DNA from: Ariolimax columbianus | Taxonomy: Eukaryota > Mollusca > Gastropoda > Stylommatophora > Arionidae | Assembly: GCA_036924085.1 (NCBI GenBank) | Contig: JAVGWX010000013.1 | Span: forward strand, 58,117,390-58,181,389 | Length of the DNA stretch: 64,000 bases | Reading direction: 5' to 3' | Part shown: positions 44,208 through 55,960 of the stretch, in pieces | How positions within the stretch are numbered: position 1 is the first letter of the stretch | Layout: the number at the start of each line of letters is the position of its first letter | Made by a program: the position numbers and the translations under genes | Notes under the pieces: model-generated | What the model was told of the DNA's origin: nothing | What the model saw: the letters and a program-made list of their open reading frames with translations, nothing else | Databases searched by the model: none

Positions 44208-44425
44208 CAAGTGCTGTCTATGAACCCAGTTAATGATGTGGTGACAAGAACTGTCAACATGTCAACAACAACAGGCTCAAACAGGTGCTGTCTATGAACC
44301 CAGTTAATGATGTGGTGACAAGAACTGTCGACATACATGTCAACAACAACAGGCTCAAACAGGTGCTGCAGTTCAAATACCTCAGAAGCATTTTCCTTGA
44401 GGACGGACGATTGGGCAGAAAAAGT
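44208..44425 (+). mobile_element. LINE RT thumb fragment, 5' part duplicated in tandem
   Basis: A 70-80 bp segment starting GTGCTGTCTATGAACCCAGT occurs twice head to tail. The second copy continues into VNNNRLKQVLQFKYLRSIFL then EDGR, the LxxVxxFKYLGSxxxxDGR motif of an RT thumb. Confidence 0.65.
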
Positions 44426-44705
44426 ACAAGACCTGTAGCTCCCAACTACGCTTCAACGGCATCAGTGGAAGGAGAAAGGCAAATATCCTATACCAATATG
44501 GACTCACAACAACCACAGCTGACCCAAGTACAAGACCTGCAGCTCCCCACTACACTCCATGGCATCAGTGGAAGGTTAGAGTCTAGTATCCTATACTAGC
44601 ATGGACTCACAACAACCACAGCAACACATCTCACCCAAGTACAAGACCTGCAGCTCCCCACTACACTCCACAGCATCAGTGGAAGGATAGAGTCTAGTAA
44701 GTCAA
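44426..44705 (+). repeat. About 95-105 bp tandem repeat, three units
   Basis: Repeating ACAAGACCTGCAGCTCCCCA, CATCAGTGGAAGG and ATGGACTCACAACAACCACA. The first unit overlaps the LINE fragment end. Confidence 0.75.
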
Positions 44706-45754
44706 GCAAAGCGATAAAATGAGTCAACTGCATTCAATGACATGCACTTATACATCGCGAGTTCAAGAAATCCCTACAGGAATAAGTTCCTAAAAAGGTG
44801 ACAGGGCGCATTTTAACAAAGTCATTTAACATGTTTAAAACGATTTTGTGTTTAGCTACGGAAAGAAATTGAAATGTTTATGGTCGAAGAGAAAGTACCA
44901 GCTTGAGAACTAAATAATGAAGAGCATGCTTGGTAACTACGCTTTTTGGTAGAAAAAAAACAAACTTCCAAAACAAGGAAAGACGTGGAAAGATGTGAGT
45001 AATTGAATAACAGATACTTGTAATCAGATCAAAGCAGTCCCAATGAAATTATTACTGTTTGAGCGCCAAAAATGCTCAACATTTTACATTGTTAAAAAAC
45101 CGTGGTCATAAGACTGTATGCATATGAGGAAAAAAACGTCGTTTCTCAGAATTGTCAAAATATGGTCAATTGTTTGAGATATTTTATTCTCAATTTCACG
45201 TTTAACATTTATACTGTTCTGGAAATAATTGATTTAAAGTACAACAATTAATTGAAAGATATCCACGTCTCGACATCAAAAATGAACTATAACAACATGT
45301 ATTTGACAGATGAAAAGTATCAACAATTTAAACTGTTTGTAAAGCATATTTAAAAACCTTTTCGATGTACATGCATTTGTGAAACTTTCTTTTTTTAAAT
45401 GAGTCAGAGCAGATCTCGAACATTATTATCAGGTCAGAATTGTGAAAATCAATACGGAAGTGGCCTTACAAAAACTGAGAGATCGCAAAGAATAGCAGAT
45501 ATCTTTTTATGATGCCGGCAAGAAAATACATAAATTTAACGATATTTTGTAGTTAAGATGGCATTCAGCAACATGCGACACATTCTGACATTTTATCGGA
45601 AAAATCATAATTTGAAAATGAGAATTGTCAGGTTTCTCGTCACTACAGAAACATGGACATTGAATAACAAGTTGCAAAAGAGTATTGAAGCCTTCGGAAT
45701 GTGGGCATACTGATGATTGGGTCGTATTTATTGGAAAGAGAAGAAAGCAAATGT

Positions 45755-45890
45755 GGAGGTATCGCAAAAGTTGCGGGTGAAAAGAGAATTAATGACCGAA
45801 ATCAGGGTTAGACAGTGACGTTATTTTGGCCATATAACAAGACATACCTCGCACAATCATGCTTCCATAATCCACATGTTAAAGTTGTTG
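45755..45890 (+). mobile_element. LINE C-terminal scrap
   Basis: The frame has RELMTEIRVRQ then RYFGHITRHTSHNHASI, the LxxxIxxRQxRYFGHIxR motif. Surroundings 44706-46053 are AT-rich with no other feature. Confidence 0.45.
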
Positions 45891-46066
45891 ATAAAAGCTG
45901 TGTTCTATAATTGTTTTACTTCTGTCAAAACGTTCATCTTTGGTTGATTGTTCAATTATTGAAAATAACTATTTTACCTGTTTTGAAAGTGACTTTCTTA
46001 GGACATTCCCTGTATTATTATATACAGTTTTTACATAGTTGTTTGTGTACATAGCTTAAGTGTTTT

Positions 46067-46412
46067 CTTCTTCTTCCTCGTACGCTGTCAGACGTCAACC
46101 TTTATTTTTTCGGAAAAAAACATCGGTCATCCTGTGGCTGTCGACACTGCCATAGAGCGTGTCTAGTGTTGCCACTGGTGATGGCCACATCTGCTTTCTC
46201 TGATCCTCGTATGTCGGGCAGTTTTGCAGCAGATGTTTAGCGGTCATTTTCATAGTACCGCACGAGCATTCGTCAATGCCACATGTCTTCAATTTATTGA
46301 ATAGGTCTATTGTGGCCAGTGCGAAGTCTGAAGACCACGACCTGCTCTCTTCTGTTCAACTGGTAATAGGCATCGTTTTTTGTGTAGCCAGTATGTTCTG
46401 TTTCCCATTTGG
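46067..46412 (-). mobile_element. I-group LINE copy D, 5'-truncated, with TSD
   Basis: It encodes only the C-terminal knuckle (DECSCGTMKMTAKHLLQNCP then TYEDQRKQMWPSP). It ends with the family 3' sequence TCTGACAGCGTACGAGGAAG and AAG repeats. Flanked by GCTTAAGTnTTTT at 46054-46066 and 46413-46425 (12 of 13 bases identical). Confidence 0.85.
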
Positions 46413-47022
46413 GCTTAAGTATTTTTATTACTGCAATATATTAATTTCATACTGTATTAACTGTTCTCAACACTGAGTTTACACTTGTAATCTATAATGT
46501 TTAGTGTCTTGTGTTCCATATAATTAAATTGAGTTATCAGTATTCAAATGGCAGATTGCATAGAACTAAACTAAAGGTATTTATAACATTGAAGTTTGTT
46601 TGGTGCAAATACGTGGTGAAGGAGTGCACATCAAGTGGAAAAACTCGTAATCACATTGTACTTATTTAGAATGAACATGGGGATTTTTTTCGGGATGACC
46701 ACTCCTCCACGTACAGAAAGAATTGACAAAACTACTGTACTGTAAATCTGTCACATGACAAACAGATACAAACATGCATCCATACGCTGGCCAATACGTC
46801 CCGATATCGCTCAAATGACTACGGTCTGGGGGGTGGTGGAAATAGCGTGCCTTCACCAGTAGAACCCAGAAAGGCAAACCTTTAATCACGCAAACAAAAC
46901 AGGAATAAGTTTGTTTGATCAATGGTATATGTAGTAGACGTATATAAGGAGGGATACAATGACACACGTAGACACGGGGAGGGCAGGGTTCACTCATTCA
47001 CTCCGGAACATTTGGGGCATAT

Positions 47023-47415
47023 CTTCTTCTTCTTCTTCTTACGCTTCCAGACGTCAACTTGAATATGTCTAAAGTAAGCAGTGGTCCGCATAAGATCATC
47101 GGTAGCTCCATAGATATTGTCTTGGATTGGAACGGGAGATGGACAAATGTGCCTTTTCTCTAATTCGTATGTTGAACACTTCTGCAGCAGATGTTTAGCT
47201 CTCATTTTATCCGTGTCGCAGACTCATTCATAGGTATGTCCTCATTTGAACTTGTTGAATATATTATATCGTAACCTGTTGTGGCCTGTGCGGGGTCTGA
47301 AAACCGCCCCCTTTTCGGATCTGTTTAGATTGAAGTAAGCTTCATTTGGTTATCGTCCTGGATGCTCTTTGTTCTTGTATCTGCGTCCCATAAATCTCCT
47401 GGCCTCTTCATTAAT
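47023..47415 (-). mobile_element. I-group LINE copy E, 5'-truncated, diverged subfamily
   Basis: Minus frames have NLNRSEKGAVFRPRTGHNRL then MRAKHLLQKCSTYELEKRHI, the same C-terminal region as copies A-D but clearly more diverged. It ends in GAAGCGTAAGAAGAAG. GGGCATAT stands on both sides (47015-47022 and 47416-47423). Confidence 0.78.
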
Positions 47416-47894
47416 GGGCATATATATTTGTGAAATGTATAACTCCCTGTAAGAGGTATATGTACATTTATCATTTAGGTAAAGTTGTTATTGCGAAACT
47501 TGTAAACATAAGTATGCAAATAATTTAAGCCAGTATATCGGCCATATATCATTGAAAGAAAATTTGCAAGCCGATAAGTCGGCTCTACTGAGTGAATCAG
47601 GTTTTGAAAATGCCAGAATTATGTAGACGTCTTTTATAGATGACCCCTCACATAAAAGAGCGAGTCAGAATATTTGACTTCACCGTCTTTCAGCATGAAA
47701 GCATGCTCCACAAAATAGAATTATTCTATATGGAAATACAATTATTTCCATTTCGTCTCTTTGGTTATATGAACATGGAATAGCAGGACGCTAATGAACG
47801 ATGGCGAATTGGAAGACATCAAGATGGAAATGGAGCGATGCCATATCCGCTTGCGAGGATAACCTGAAATGAGATTATCGGTGTTAGATAGAAA

Positions 47895-48155
47895 CTATTT
47901 CCGTCGGTTTCACATTTCCAACGGGTTCGAATCCCGCAGTGTCCAGTTAGGCAGGCAGGTTTGGTTATTTTCCTCGCGAGTGTGTCTGCATCCTGAGTTA
48001 CCTCCAGTCGTCTCGACTGATTTTCTTGCCACTGGTGCAAGGTAGCTTGTGATGAGACATTGAGGATAATGACCAGCGCAGTGTTTCCTCCCTATAATCC
48101 AAATGCAGTGCAAGTTACATCATCAAGACAAAAACTATCTAATGATGTCGCCACC
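47895..48155 (+). mobile_element. SINE-B, plus copy
   Basis: B box CGGGTTCGAATCCCGC at about 47920, then CATCCTGAGTTACCTCCAGT, CTTGCCACTGG, GATAATGACCAGCGCAG, AAGTTACATCATCAAGAC and GATGATGTCGCC, forming a terminal hairpin. Confidence 0.75.
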
Positions 48156-48234
48156 GCAACTAAGATTGACATAAATATATCATGGAGGACATATAAAGGA
48201 CCGAGTAGTCGACACAATATTAGATACAGTAGTA

Positions 48235-48330
48235 GTCACAAAGTAATGGCAACCTACCGTACTGCACACTTGCCAAGAAACCTCTAATAGCCAAATAGGT
48301 GGTGGTTGTAAGAAGCGAAGTTCTGTAAAT
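48235..48330 (+). repeat. Dispersed repeat G, copy 1
   Basis: GTAATGGCAACCTACCGTAC, TGCACACTTGCCAAGAAAC and GTTCTGTAAATGACAT. The second copy is at 55040-55130. Confidence 0.6.
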
Positions 48331-48579
48331 GACATTAAACTTACTTTAGCAGTAAAAATGATAAAGGTACTTTTGGACAAACTTGACCTGGTCCGTTTAA
48401 TTGTAGTCAATAAAGTACGGTCAGATCGACACAGACGACAATAATCACAATCAACCGGCAGCTTAGAAGAAGACGATGTCTGGTGAAACTGATATGGGCC
48501 AACGCAAATCACATGAGACTATATCGATACTTGGAAAATACAATGTAAATGTTGATTCCGAAAAGTGGAGTGACCTGTG

Positions 48580-48960
48580 ACTGTGAACAGGAGAGAAAGA
48601 CTAACGTCTGCTGAGGCACAACATACTGATCAGACATGTTAGTCAGGGTCGGGCAAAATATACTGGCCAAGACCCTCACCTTGGCTACCTTGTAGCCCTC
48701 CATTGAAACGGACTGTTTTCATGGCAGCCTGGCTAATGAGGTGAGGGATTGACGTGATCCTCGTAGTAGTGAGCGACACGCAGATGAAACCAAGCATAGC
48801 ACAACCGCATGGCGGATCCATGTTCACCTTCATCAGCACGATCGGGGATATGAGGAAAGCTAATGCAACCCGTCACTTAACGACCTTTTCAGGGCGCACA
48901 AAAGAGTAAACCTACTCATTGTTGGCATTCGAAACAAACAAATAACGAATATGACTAGGA
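48580..48960 (+). repeat. CAA-tail family, plus copy 1
   Basis: It contains ACTGATCAGACATGTTAGTC (the ancestor-like form of the 38-bp array unit), CAAGACCCTCACCTTGGCTA, GGACTGTTTTCATGGCAGCC, GTGATCCTCGTAGTAGTGAG, then CACAAAAGAGTAAACCTACT and an AAACAAACAAAT end. Confidence 0.78.
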
Positions 48961-50244
48961 GACAGAAATGACAGACGGGATTCACTTACAGTGCACACAA
49001 ACACGAGCACGATAAGATTACAGGGGAAAGGTTAGTTACTTCAGTCTCCTGGATAAATTCTGTGTTCGGAAAAGTTGAGGTGATGTTTAACATGAGACTG
49101 AATACATAATGGTTTCCAGGCAATGTCAGATGTCACGTCCTCAATCGATCTGCCTCCTAGGTGGTCACAGAATCTCTGGTCCCAAAACTAATTAACACAG
49201 CTCAAAAAGGACACACTTCACGTGTTAGCTCAAAGCATTCGCAGTTAGAAGTTATTTTGTGAGGGGGAGAATCCCTCGACGAGCTGGTCGATTCACCCTA
49301 AATCGGAATGCATACAGAGTTGCCTGCCGTGAAGGAGACAACGTTCTGGAAAGTAAACGTCACATGATGTTGATGAGCCACATGTGGCCACACCATTGTT
49401 ATAATCCTTTTTTAATTAGTGATTCTTGTTTCGTGGGAGTATTTGCGCTTCTAACGTTTTAATGTGTTGGTCAGACTCCCGTGCTGTACGCTGCATCATC
49501 CGATATTCCTCTAGAGAAGCATTTACCACGCACTCGGTCAGATGGAGACGAAGTTGGGACCCGCAGCTACGCTGAGGAACGGGTCATCAATATCAAGATC
49601 TGCGCTTCTAAAAAACAATTGTCTTTAATTGTGTCATCTTTTCATATAACACTTGCTTTCCAGAAAAGAACAGACTTTCAGTGTTGTGTCTGAACTTCTC
49701 CATGCCCTACATTGACTTGTACGGCAGAGTGGATGATTGTACAATAGGGTTTCAAATGAAAACCTTAAAAGTGAGATAGAAATTAGAAAAACCATGCTTT
49801 TGTAATGTAACTTGTTAATATGGTTGCTAAGGATGTCAAGAGTTTCCTGCACGTGCCAATTCGGTGCAGAAGAACAACAGACCAATGCAGATAGCACATA
49901 ATGCAGATTTTTCCTTAGGGTTTACTCCCGATGTCTTTCCCGTGAACATGTATCCCACAAGGCAGCGGGGGTGTAACTTCCAACAGGTTTTAAATGCAGG
50001 ATGACCAGGGTTAAACCATTATGCTCATTACAAATGGCACGGGAAACTGTAAGCACCAAATCCTTCCTTGTAACGCATTTGCACCACCTTGACTATGAAA
50101 TCTCACACGATACAAGGATGACAAGTATCACAAACAAGGTAAACAGAGTTACAGTAAGCAACCGTCAAATAAACGCATTAATCCGACTTGTCTAGAAGCA
50201 AAATACACAGTAACTGGTAATAACACGCTTCCAGCTTACAAAAT
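48961..50244. other. Stretch with nothing recognised
   Basis: No shared repeat, array or exon with both splice sites recognised. Confidence 0.4.
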
Positions 50245-50555
50245 ACACTGATCAGATATGTTGATCAGGGTCAGGCAAAATATACTGACCAAGACCCTCA
50301 CGTTGGCTTCCTGGAAACGAGCTGTTTTCATAGCAGCCGGGCTAACAAGGCGAGGGATCGATGTGATCGCCCTAGTAGTGAGCTGCACGCAGATTAAGCC
50401 GATTATAGCACAGCCGCCTGGAGGATCCCAGGCCATTTTCATCAGCACGCTCGGGATGTGAGGAAAGCAACGACAACCCGACACTTAACGTCCTTTTCAA
50501 GGCGCACAAAAGAGTAAACCTACTCATTATGGGCATTCCAAACAACAACATTTAG
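50245..50555 (+). repeat. CAA-tail family, plus copy 2
   Basis: It follows copy 1 block for block from ACTGATCAGATATGTTGATC to CATTCCAAACAACAACA. Confidence 0.8.
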
Positions 50556-50689
50556 AAATTTACCATATCCAGGATGTAGCTCAAGACAAACCAATAAAAT
50601 AGATTTCCAACCGTCTTTTGAGGAAAACACCAAAAGATACCGCCATCGTGGTCCTTATGTGACAAGGAAGGTACAGAGGAACTAGCTAG

Positions 50690-51300
50690 CGACGCCGGTA
50701 GCTCATAGCAGACGTTAAATCGTCTTTCTTTTGTTCTTTTCGCTTGTTGTCCTGCTTGTGCCTTTCAGCGTCAGGTTATGAGGAGGTTTCTTGACCGAGA
50801 CCTAGTATGAGTTTCGTACACAGGGAGCTTTACTGCTTTTGTTATTTCTGCTATCCATCTATTACGTGGTCGGCCCCTGGGCTTGAATCCATTGTATCTG
50901 TTTAGCATAACTTTCTGAGGGATACTATCAGGTGTTTGTCGTGTCAATTGCCCGAACCATTTGGTTTGCTGTCTCTTGATGATGTATAGCACTGGTGTTG
51001 TACCCCTTTGTCTTAATATCTTAGTTTCTAATTCTATCCATTCTTGTTACTCAAAGAATTCTGCGCGGGCATTTCATCTGTTCTTACGATGTTTCTTTTA
51101 TCTTTGCTTGTCAATTCTGGCACTGATAGCACAATGTGGGTAAAGATATTGTGTTGTATAGTGTTCTTGTTGTATCTGTTGGCACATGCTTACACAGTAA
51201 TATCGGGACAATTGCCCAATAATTTGACTTGCTTTATTACATATGTTTTTGGATTTCGATGTCGCCATTTCCATCTGCTGAAATTATGTTTCACAGGTAC
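50690..51300 (-). mobile_element. LINE C-terminal region
   Basis: The minus frame reads LYIIKRQQTKWFGQLTRQTP, then SIPQKVMLNRYNGFKPRGRP and RNRWIAEITKAV, the WFGHLxRxxxxxxPxxV ... RPRGRPRxRWI order of RTE-like C-termini. Upstream it aligns with 12520-13010. Confidence 0.7.
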
Positions 51301-52070
51301 GTAAAATTGTTCAGCTATTTTACGTGTTTTTTCCTATTAATATTATTGTTTCTATTTCTTTTATTGCAATCGTCATAAAGTTTTTTCCTATGTCGATTTT
51401 CGTATTGCAATCCTTACAAACCTCATGTTGCTTGTTGGTATATACACAGACAAGTTAGATAGAGACGAAAAAATCAAATATAGGTAGTGACTGCACCAGG
51501 AGAAAAACATAATGAAACCTACCTTACGGCCACGTTCGCCAGCGACAAAAAAAAATAACAAACCACAATAACAAAAACAAGACATCCGGTAAAATGCGAG
51601 GGTTAAGTTCGCCGCCATAACAGGATGTGCCAGGGGAAACGTTAGACAACCTTTCAAGCCCGTAAAAAGGGTTATGCAGGGGGCTAGCAACTTCATTATG
51701 TAAAAGCATGGCTTTTAAAACAATCACAGCAAATGGTCAGATACCCTTTGAGTGGTATGTAATAAGAACAAAAAAAGATTAAATATATTTATTTCTCCAT
51801 AACACGTTACATATTTATATATATATAATATAGTACAGTCTGGCGTTTTTATTGTCCTTTTCACGCGTTGGGATTTGATACCGATCGCTTCTTCTTCGTC
51901 GGCTATCGTTCAAAAAAGTATGTTGTGACAATGTCGTAGTTACGATATCTGCGTCTTTCAGTCCGACACATACCATTTCAGCTGGCATTTTTGATCACCA
52001 GTGTGTCTTTCCAGTACGATTCACATTCTCTTAACAAAACTCCACCAGTGCAATATTTTTCCAGATGTTG
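51301..52070. other. Stretch with nothing recognised
   Basis: AT-rich flank of the 33-bp array with no recognised repeat. Confidence 0.4.
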
Positions 52071-52071
52071 T

Positions 52072-54022
52072 TCGCTGATCTTGATGCAAGCAGCCATCTA
52101 TTATTCGCTGACCCTGATACAAGTAGCCAGCTATGAGTGCCTGACCCTGATACAAGTAGCCAGCTATGAGTGACTGACACTGATACAAGAAGCCAGCTAT
52201 GAGTGACTGACACTGATACAAGAAGCCAGCTATGAGTGACTGACACTGATACAAGAAGCCAGCTATGGATGAGTGACTGACACTGATACAAGAAGCCAGC
52301 TATGAGTGACTGACACTGATACAAGAAGCCAGCCATGAGTGACTGACACTGATACAAGAAACCAGCTATGAGTGACTGACACTGATCCAAGAAGCCAGCT
52401 ATGAGTGACTGACACTGATACAAGAAGCCAGCTATGAGTGACTGACCCTGATACAAGAAGCCAGCTATGAGTGACTGACACTGATACAAGAAGCCAGCTA
52501 TGAGTGACTGATCCTGATACAACAGCCAGCTATGAGTGACTGACACTGATACAAGAAGCCAGCTATGAGTGACTGACCCTGATACAAGAAGTAAAGCTAT
52601 GAGTGAGTGACACTGATACAAGAAGCCAGCTATGAGTGACTGACCCTGATACAAGAAGCCAGCTATGAGTGACTGACACTGATACAAGCAGTCAGCTATG
52701 GGTGACTGACACTGATAGAAGAAGCCAGCTATGAGTGACTGACACTGATACAAGAAGCCAGCTATGAGTGACTGACACTGATACAAGCAGTAAGCTATGG
52801 GTGACTGACACTGATACAAGAAGCCAGCTATGAGTGACTGACCCTGATACAAGAAGCCAGCTATGAGTGACTGACACTGATACAAGAAGCCAGCTATGAG
52901 TGACTGACACTGATACAAGAAGCCAGCTATGAGTGACTGACACTGATACAAGAAGCCAGCTATGAGTGACTGACACTGATACAAGAAGCCAGCTATGAGT
53001 GACTGACCCTGATACAAGAAGCCAGCTATGAGTGACTGACACTGATACAAGAAGCCAGCTATGAGTGACTGACCCTGATACAAGAAGCCAGCTATGAGTG
53101 ACTGACACTGATACAAGAAGCCAGCTATGAGTGACTGATCCTGATACAACAGCCAGCTATGAGTGACTGACACTGATACAAGAAGCCAGCTATGAGTGAC
53201 TGACCCTGATACAAGAAGCCAGCTATGAGTGACTGACACTGATACAAGCAGTCAGCTATGGGTGACTGACACTGATACAAGAAGCCAGCTATGAGTGACT
53301 GACCCTGATACAAGAAGCCAGCTATGAGTGACTGACACTGATACAAGAAGCCAGCTATGAGTGACTGACAATGATTCAAGAAGCCAGCTATGGATGAGTG
53401 ACTGACACTGATACAAGAAGCCAGCTATGAGTGACTGACCCTGATACAAGAAGCCAGCTATGAGTGACTGACACTGATACAAGAAGCCAGCTATGACTGA
53501 CTGACCCTGATACAAGAAGCCAGCTATGAGTGACTGACACTGATTCAAGAAGCCAGCTATGAGTGACTGACCCTGATACAAGAAGCCAGCTATGAGTGAC
53601 TGACCCTGATACAAGAAGCCAGCTATGAGTGACTGACACTGATACAAGAAGCCAGCTATGAGTGACTGACCCTGATACAAGAAGCCAGCTATGAGTGACT
53701 GACCCTGATACAAGAAGCCAGCTATGAGTGACTGACACTGATACAAGAAGCCAGCTATGAGTGACTGACACTGATACAAGAAGCCAGCTATGAATGACTG
53801 ACCCTGATACAAGAAGCCAGCTATGAGTGACTGACCCTGATACAAGAAGCCAGCTATGAGTGACTGACCCTGATACAAGAAGCCAGCTATGAGTGACTGA
53901 CACTGATACAAGAAGCCATATATGAGTGACTGACACTGATACAAGAAGCCAGCTATGAGTGACTGACCCTGATACAAGAAGCCAGCTATGAGTGACTGAC
54001 CCTGATACAAGAAGCCAGCTAT
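52072..54022 (+). repeat. 33-bp tandem array, about 58 units
   Basis: The unit is GATACAAGAAGCCAGCTATG then AGTGACTGACACT, with an A/C variant (GACACTGAT or GACCCTGAT) scattered through it. Longer duplications inside the array are visible: the block with TGATCCTGATACAACAGCCAG recurs at about 52510 and 53138. The 402- and 252-codon minus-strand frames arise from the 33-bp period. Confidence 0.96.
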
Positions 54023-54109
54023 GTATCGCTGTCCGCTGTCATCTTATTCACTGCTCGATCTTCGGTCCGTTAACAGCAACGAAATAGCTGACACCCTGAC
54101 CTAGAGGAC

Positions 54110-54215
54110 ACCCACAGTGAGGCCATTACATATAGAAACAGGTGACATTCTGAAGTCGATCAATGACCGCCGCGTAGATGACCTCACTACCGACAATTCA
54201 CAGATTGCAGGAACT
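54110..54215 (+). repeat. Dispersed repeat family E, fragment
   Basis: GGTGACATTCTGAAGTCGAT then CAATGACCGCCG corresponds to 470-500. Confidence 0.4.
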
Positions 54216-54282
54216 GTACTAATTGATGAATGTTAGAAGCGAAGGTTAGGTGAAAATCGCATGCTAGCACATTGTCTGTCTG

Positions 54283-54399
54283 TGTCTCTCTCTTTCTCTC
54301 TCTCTTTCTCTGGCTTTCTCTTTCTGTCTTTCTCCCTCTCCCTCTCTCTTTCTTCCTCTCTCTCTCTTCATCTCTTTCTCCTCTCTCTCTTCATCTCTT

Positions 54400-54448
<49 letters not shown>
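54283..54448 (+). repeat. CT-rich microsatellite
   Basis: Degenerate (CT)n with TTTCTC interruptions, ending in a pure CT run. Confidence 0.88.
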
Positions 54449-54451
<3 letters not shown>

Positions 54452-54569
54452 GTGTGCGCACGCGCCTGTGATCAAAATTGCGAAGTAAATTGTAATCACA
54501 ATGCCATTGTTGTGTAAGTTGTCAGTATTGTCGCTTAGAACTTCAACATTGTCCTGTAGACAAACCACA

Positions 54570-54632
54570 TGACGTCATATTAGCCAATTAAAGATGGCTG
54601 CAGCACGTAGGATGAACAAAAGCAGCAGATAA
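54570..54632 (+). promoter_or_regulatory. CRE-CCAAT-ATG motif cluster, possible promoter
   Basis: A perfect TGACGTCA (54570-54577), a CCAAT (54584-54588) and AAGATGGCTGC (54591-54601, YY1/start-like) fall within 32 bp. The ATG opens only 12 codons (MAAARRMNKSSR). A true promoter would need a spliced first exon; none was traced. Confidence 0.25.
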
Positions 54633-55039
54633 CCGTTCTCCATTTTGGTAGTTGTTTTCATTCTATTTATTTCTCATTTTCTCATTTCAGGTGTAAGCGA
54701 TAAAAGGCAGAGTAAGGTGATGCATTGTTGTAATCCCAGTAAGTGTACGAATCAGTCGAGTAAGAAGTTTCGAAATGGCGCGAGTTCTGAGACTGGATGT
54801 TCTCGGACGGACCAGTAGTAACACCAGATTCGGTTGAAGCGGGTGTACGCATAGTGATGAAAACTCGATGAGTGTATGTGAATGAAGTAGTTGCACTCTG
54901 GATATCAGTCAAGGTTCAGCCCACCACATCAGCCATGGTGTGCTTCAGTTCCTCAAAGTGTATGCCAGATTTATGTCAAAGTCGATTCCCACCGTGTCCA
55001 GTTTGACAGACAGATTTTCCTCCTCCACGTACGGAAGGT

Positions 55040-55135
55040 AATGGCAACTTACCGTACTGCACACTTGCCAAGAAACTTGTAACAGCCAAACAGGTCACGT
55101 GTGTAAGAAGCAACGTTCTGTAAAGGACATGCTCT
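55040..55135 (+). repeat. Dispersed repeat G, copy 2
   Basis: GTAATGGCAACTTACCGTAC, TGCACACTTGCCAAGAAAC and GTTCTGTAAAGGACATGC, as at 48245-48330. Confidence 0.6.
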
Positions 55136-55249
55136 TTACTTTTTAAACTGAATCCATAATTGAAACAGTTACGTGATGCTTCGTTGGCTACGGGATCAAA
55201 TTCCGGTTGTTGCTGTTGTTTTCTTCTTTCTTTTAGTAGTTCAGGGGGC

Positions 55250-55490
55250 ACTATGAGGACATTGACAATGAAGAGAGTGACATTTTGACATTTAAGACCG
55301 CCTTTTGAAAAATAGCGTTCAGTCGATGAACCAGCGATGTACAGAGTGCAGGATTTTGAAAACATACGCGGGTCTAGCATATAGGAGCGCATAAGAGGAC
55401 GGTGCATGAGTGTGTGCAACCAGCTAGTTTTATGAACCATGAGTATCTACACTTTTCGCCATTTGCTGAGAGTGACAGTCGCTATTCAAT
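55250..55490 (+). repeat. Dispersed repeat family E, fragment
   Basis: GTGACATTTTGACATT, GTCGATGAACCAGCGATG, GTGTGTGCAACCAGCTAG and CGCCATTTGCTGAGAG fall in the same order as in the other copies. Confidence 0.4.
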
Positions 55491-55814
55491 TCAAGTGTCG
55501 TCTCCGCTACGAAGGATGCTCCAATAGAACTAAAATAACGTGTCTCTTGTCTTGACAGTACGCTCTGCCAGACTAACATTAGTGAATCTTGTTATGATTC
55601 TCTGCTACTTATAGCGCTGACCGCCGACCTTCAACCTTACCCTCCCGTATTGTTTTAAATAAAGTATCGTGTCTTTTTATATGAACATTTGACTTGCCTA
55701 ATGGTAATATATGTCAATAGCACTCTACATATGCCTACTCTCGGCAGGACGTCGCTATTTGTTTGTTTAAGTTTCCTTGAAATGTGCCCGTAGTGCAATG
55801 ACGTCAATTCATAA

Positions 55815-55960
55815 CTGAGAGAGAGAGAGATAGAGAGGGGGTAGAGAGAGAGGGAGGGAGGGAGAGAGGGAGGGAGGGAGAGAGGGAGGGAGAGAGAGAG
55901 GGCGAGAGAGAGGGCGAGAGAGAGAGGGCGAGAGAGAGGGAGGGGAGAGAGAGAGAGCAT
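55815..55960 (+). repeat. GA/GGGA microsatellite
   Basis: (GA)n with GGGAGGGAG and GGGCGAGAG variants. Confidence 0.88.

Noticed and set aside
52031..54010. 402- and 252-codon repeats (YQCQSLIAGFL) resembling a membrane repeat protein
   Set aside because: The 33-bp tandem array has a period divisible by three; two frames are open side by side and there is no signal of selection visible.
54261..54488. Ser/Leu-rich ORFs around 54.3-54.5 kb
   Set aside because: CT microsatellite translation.
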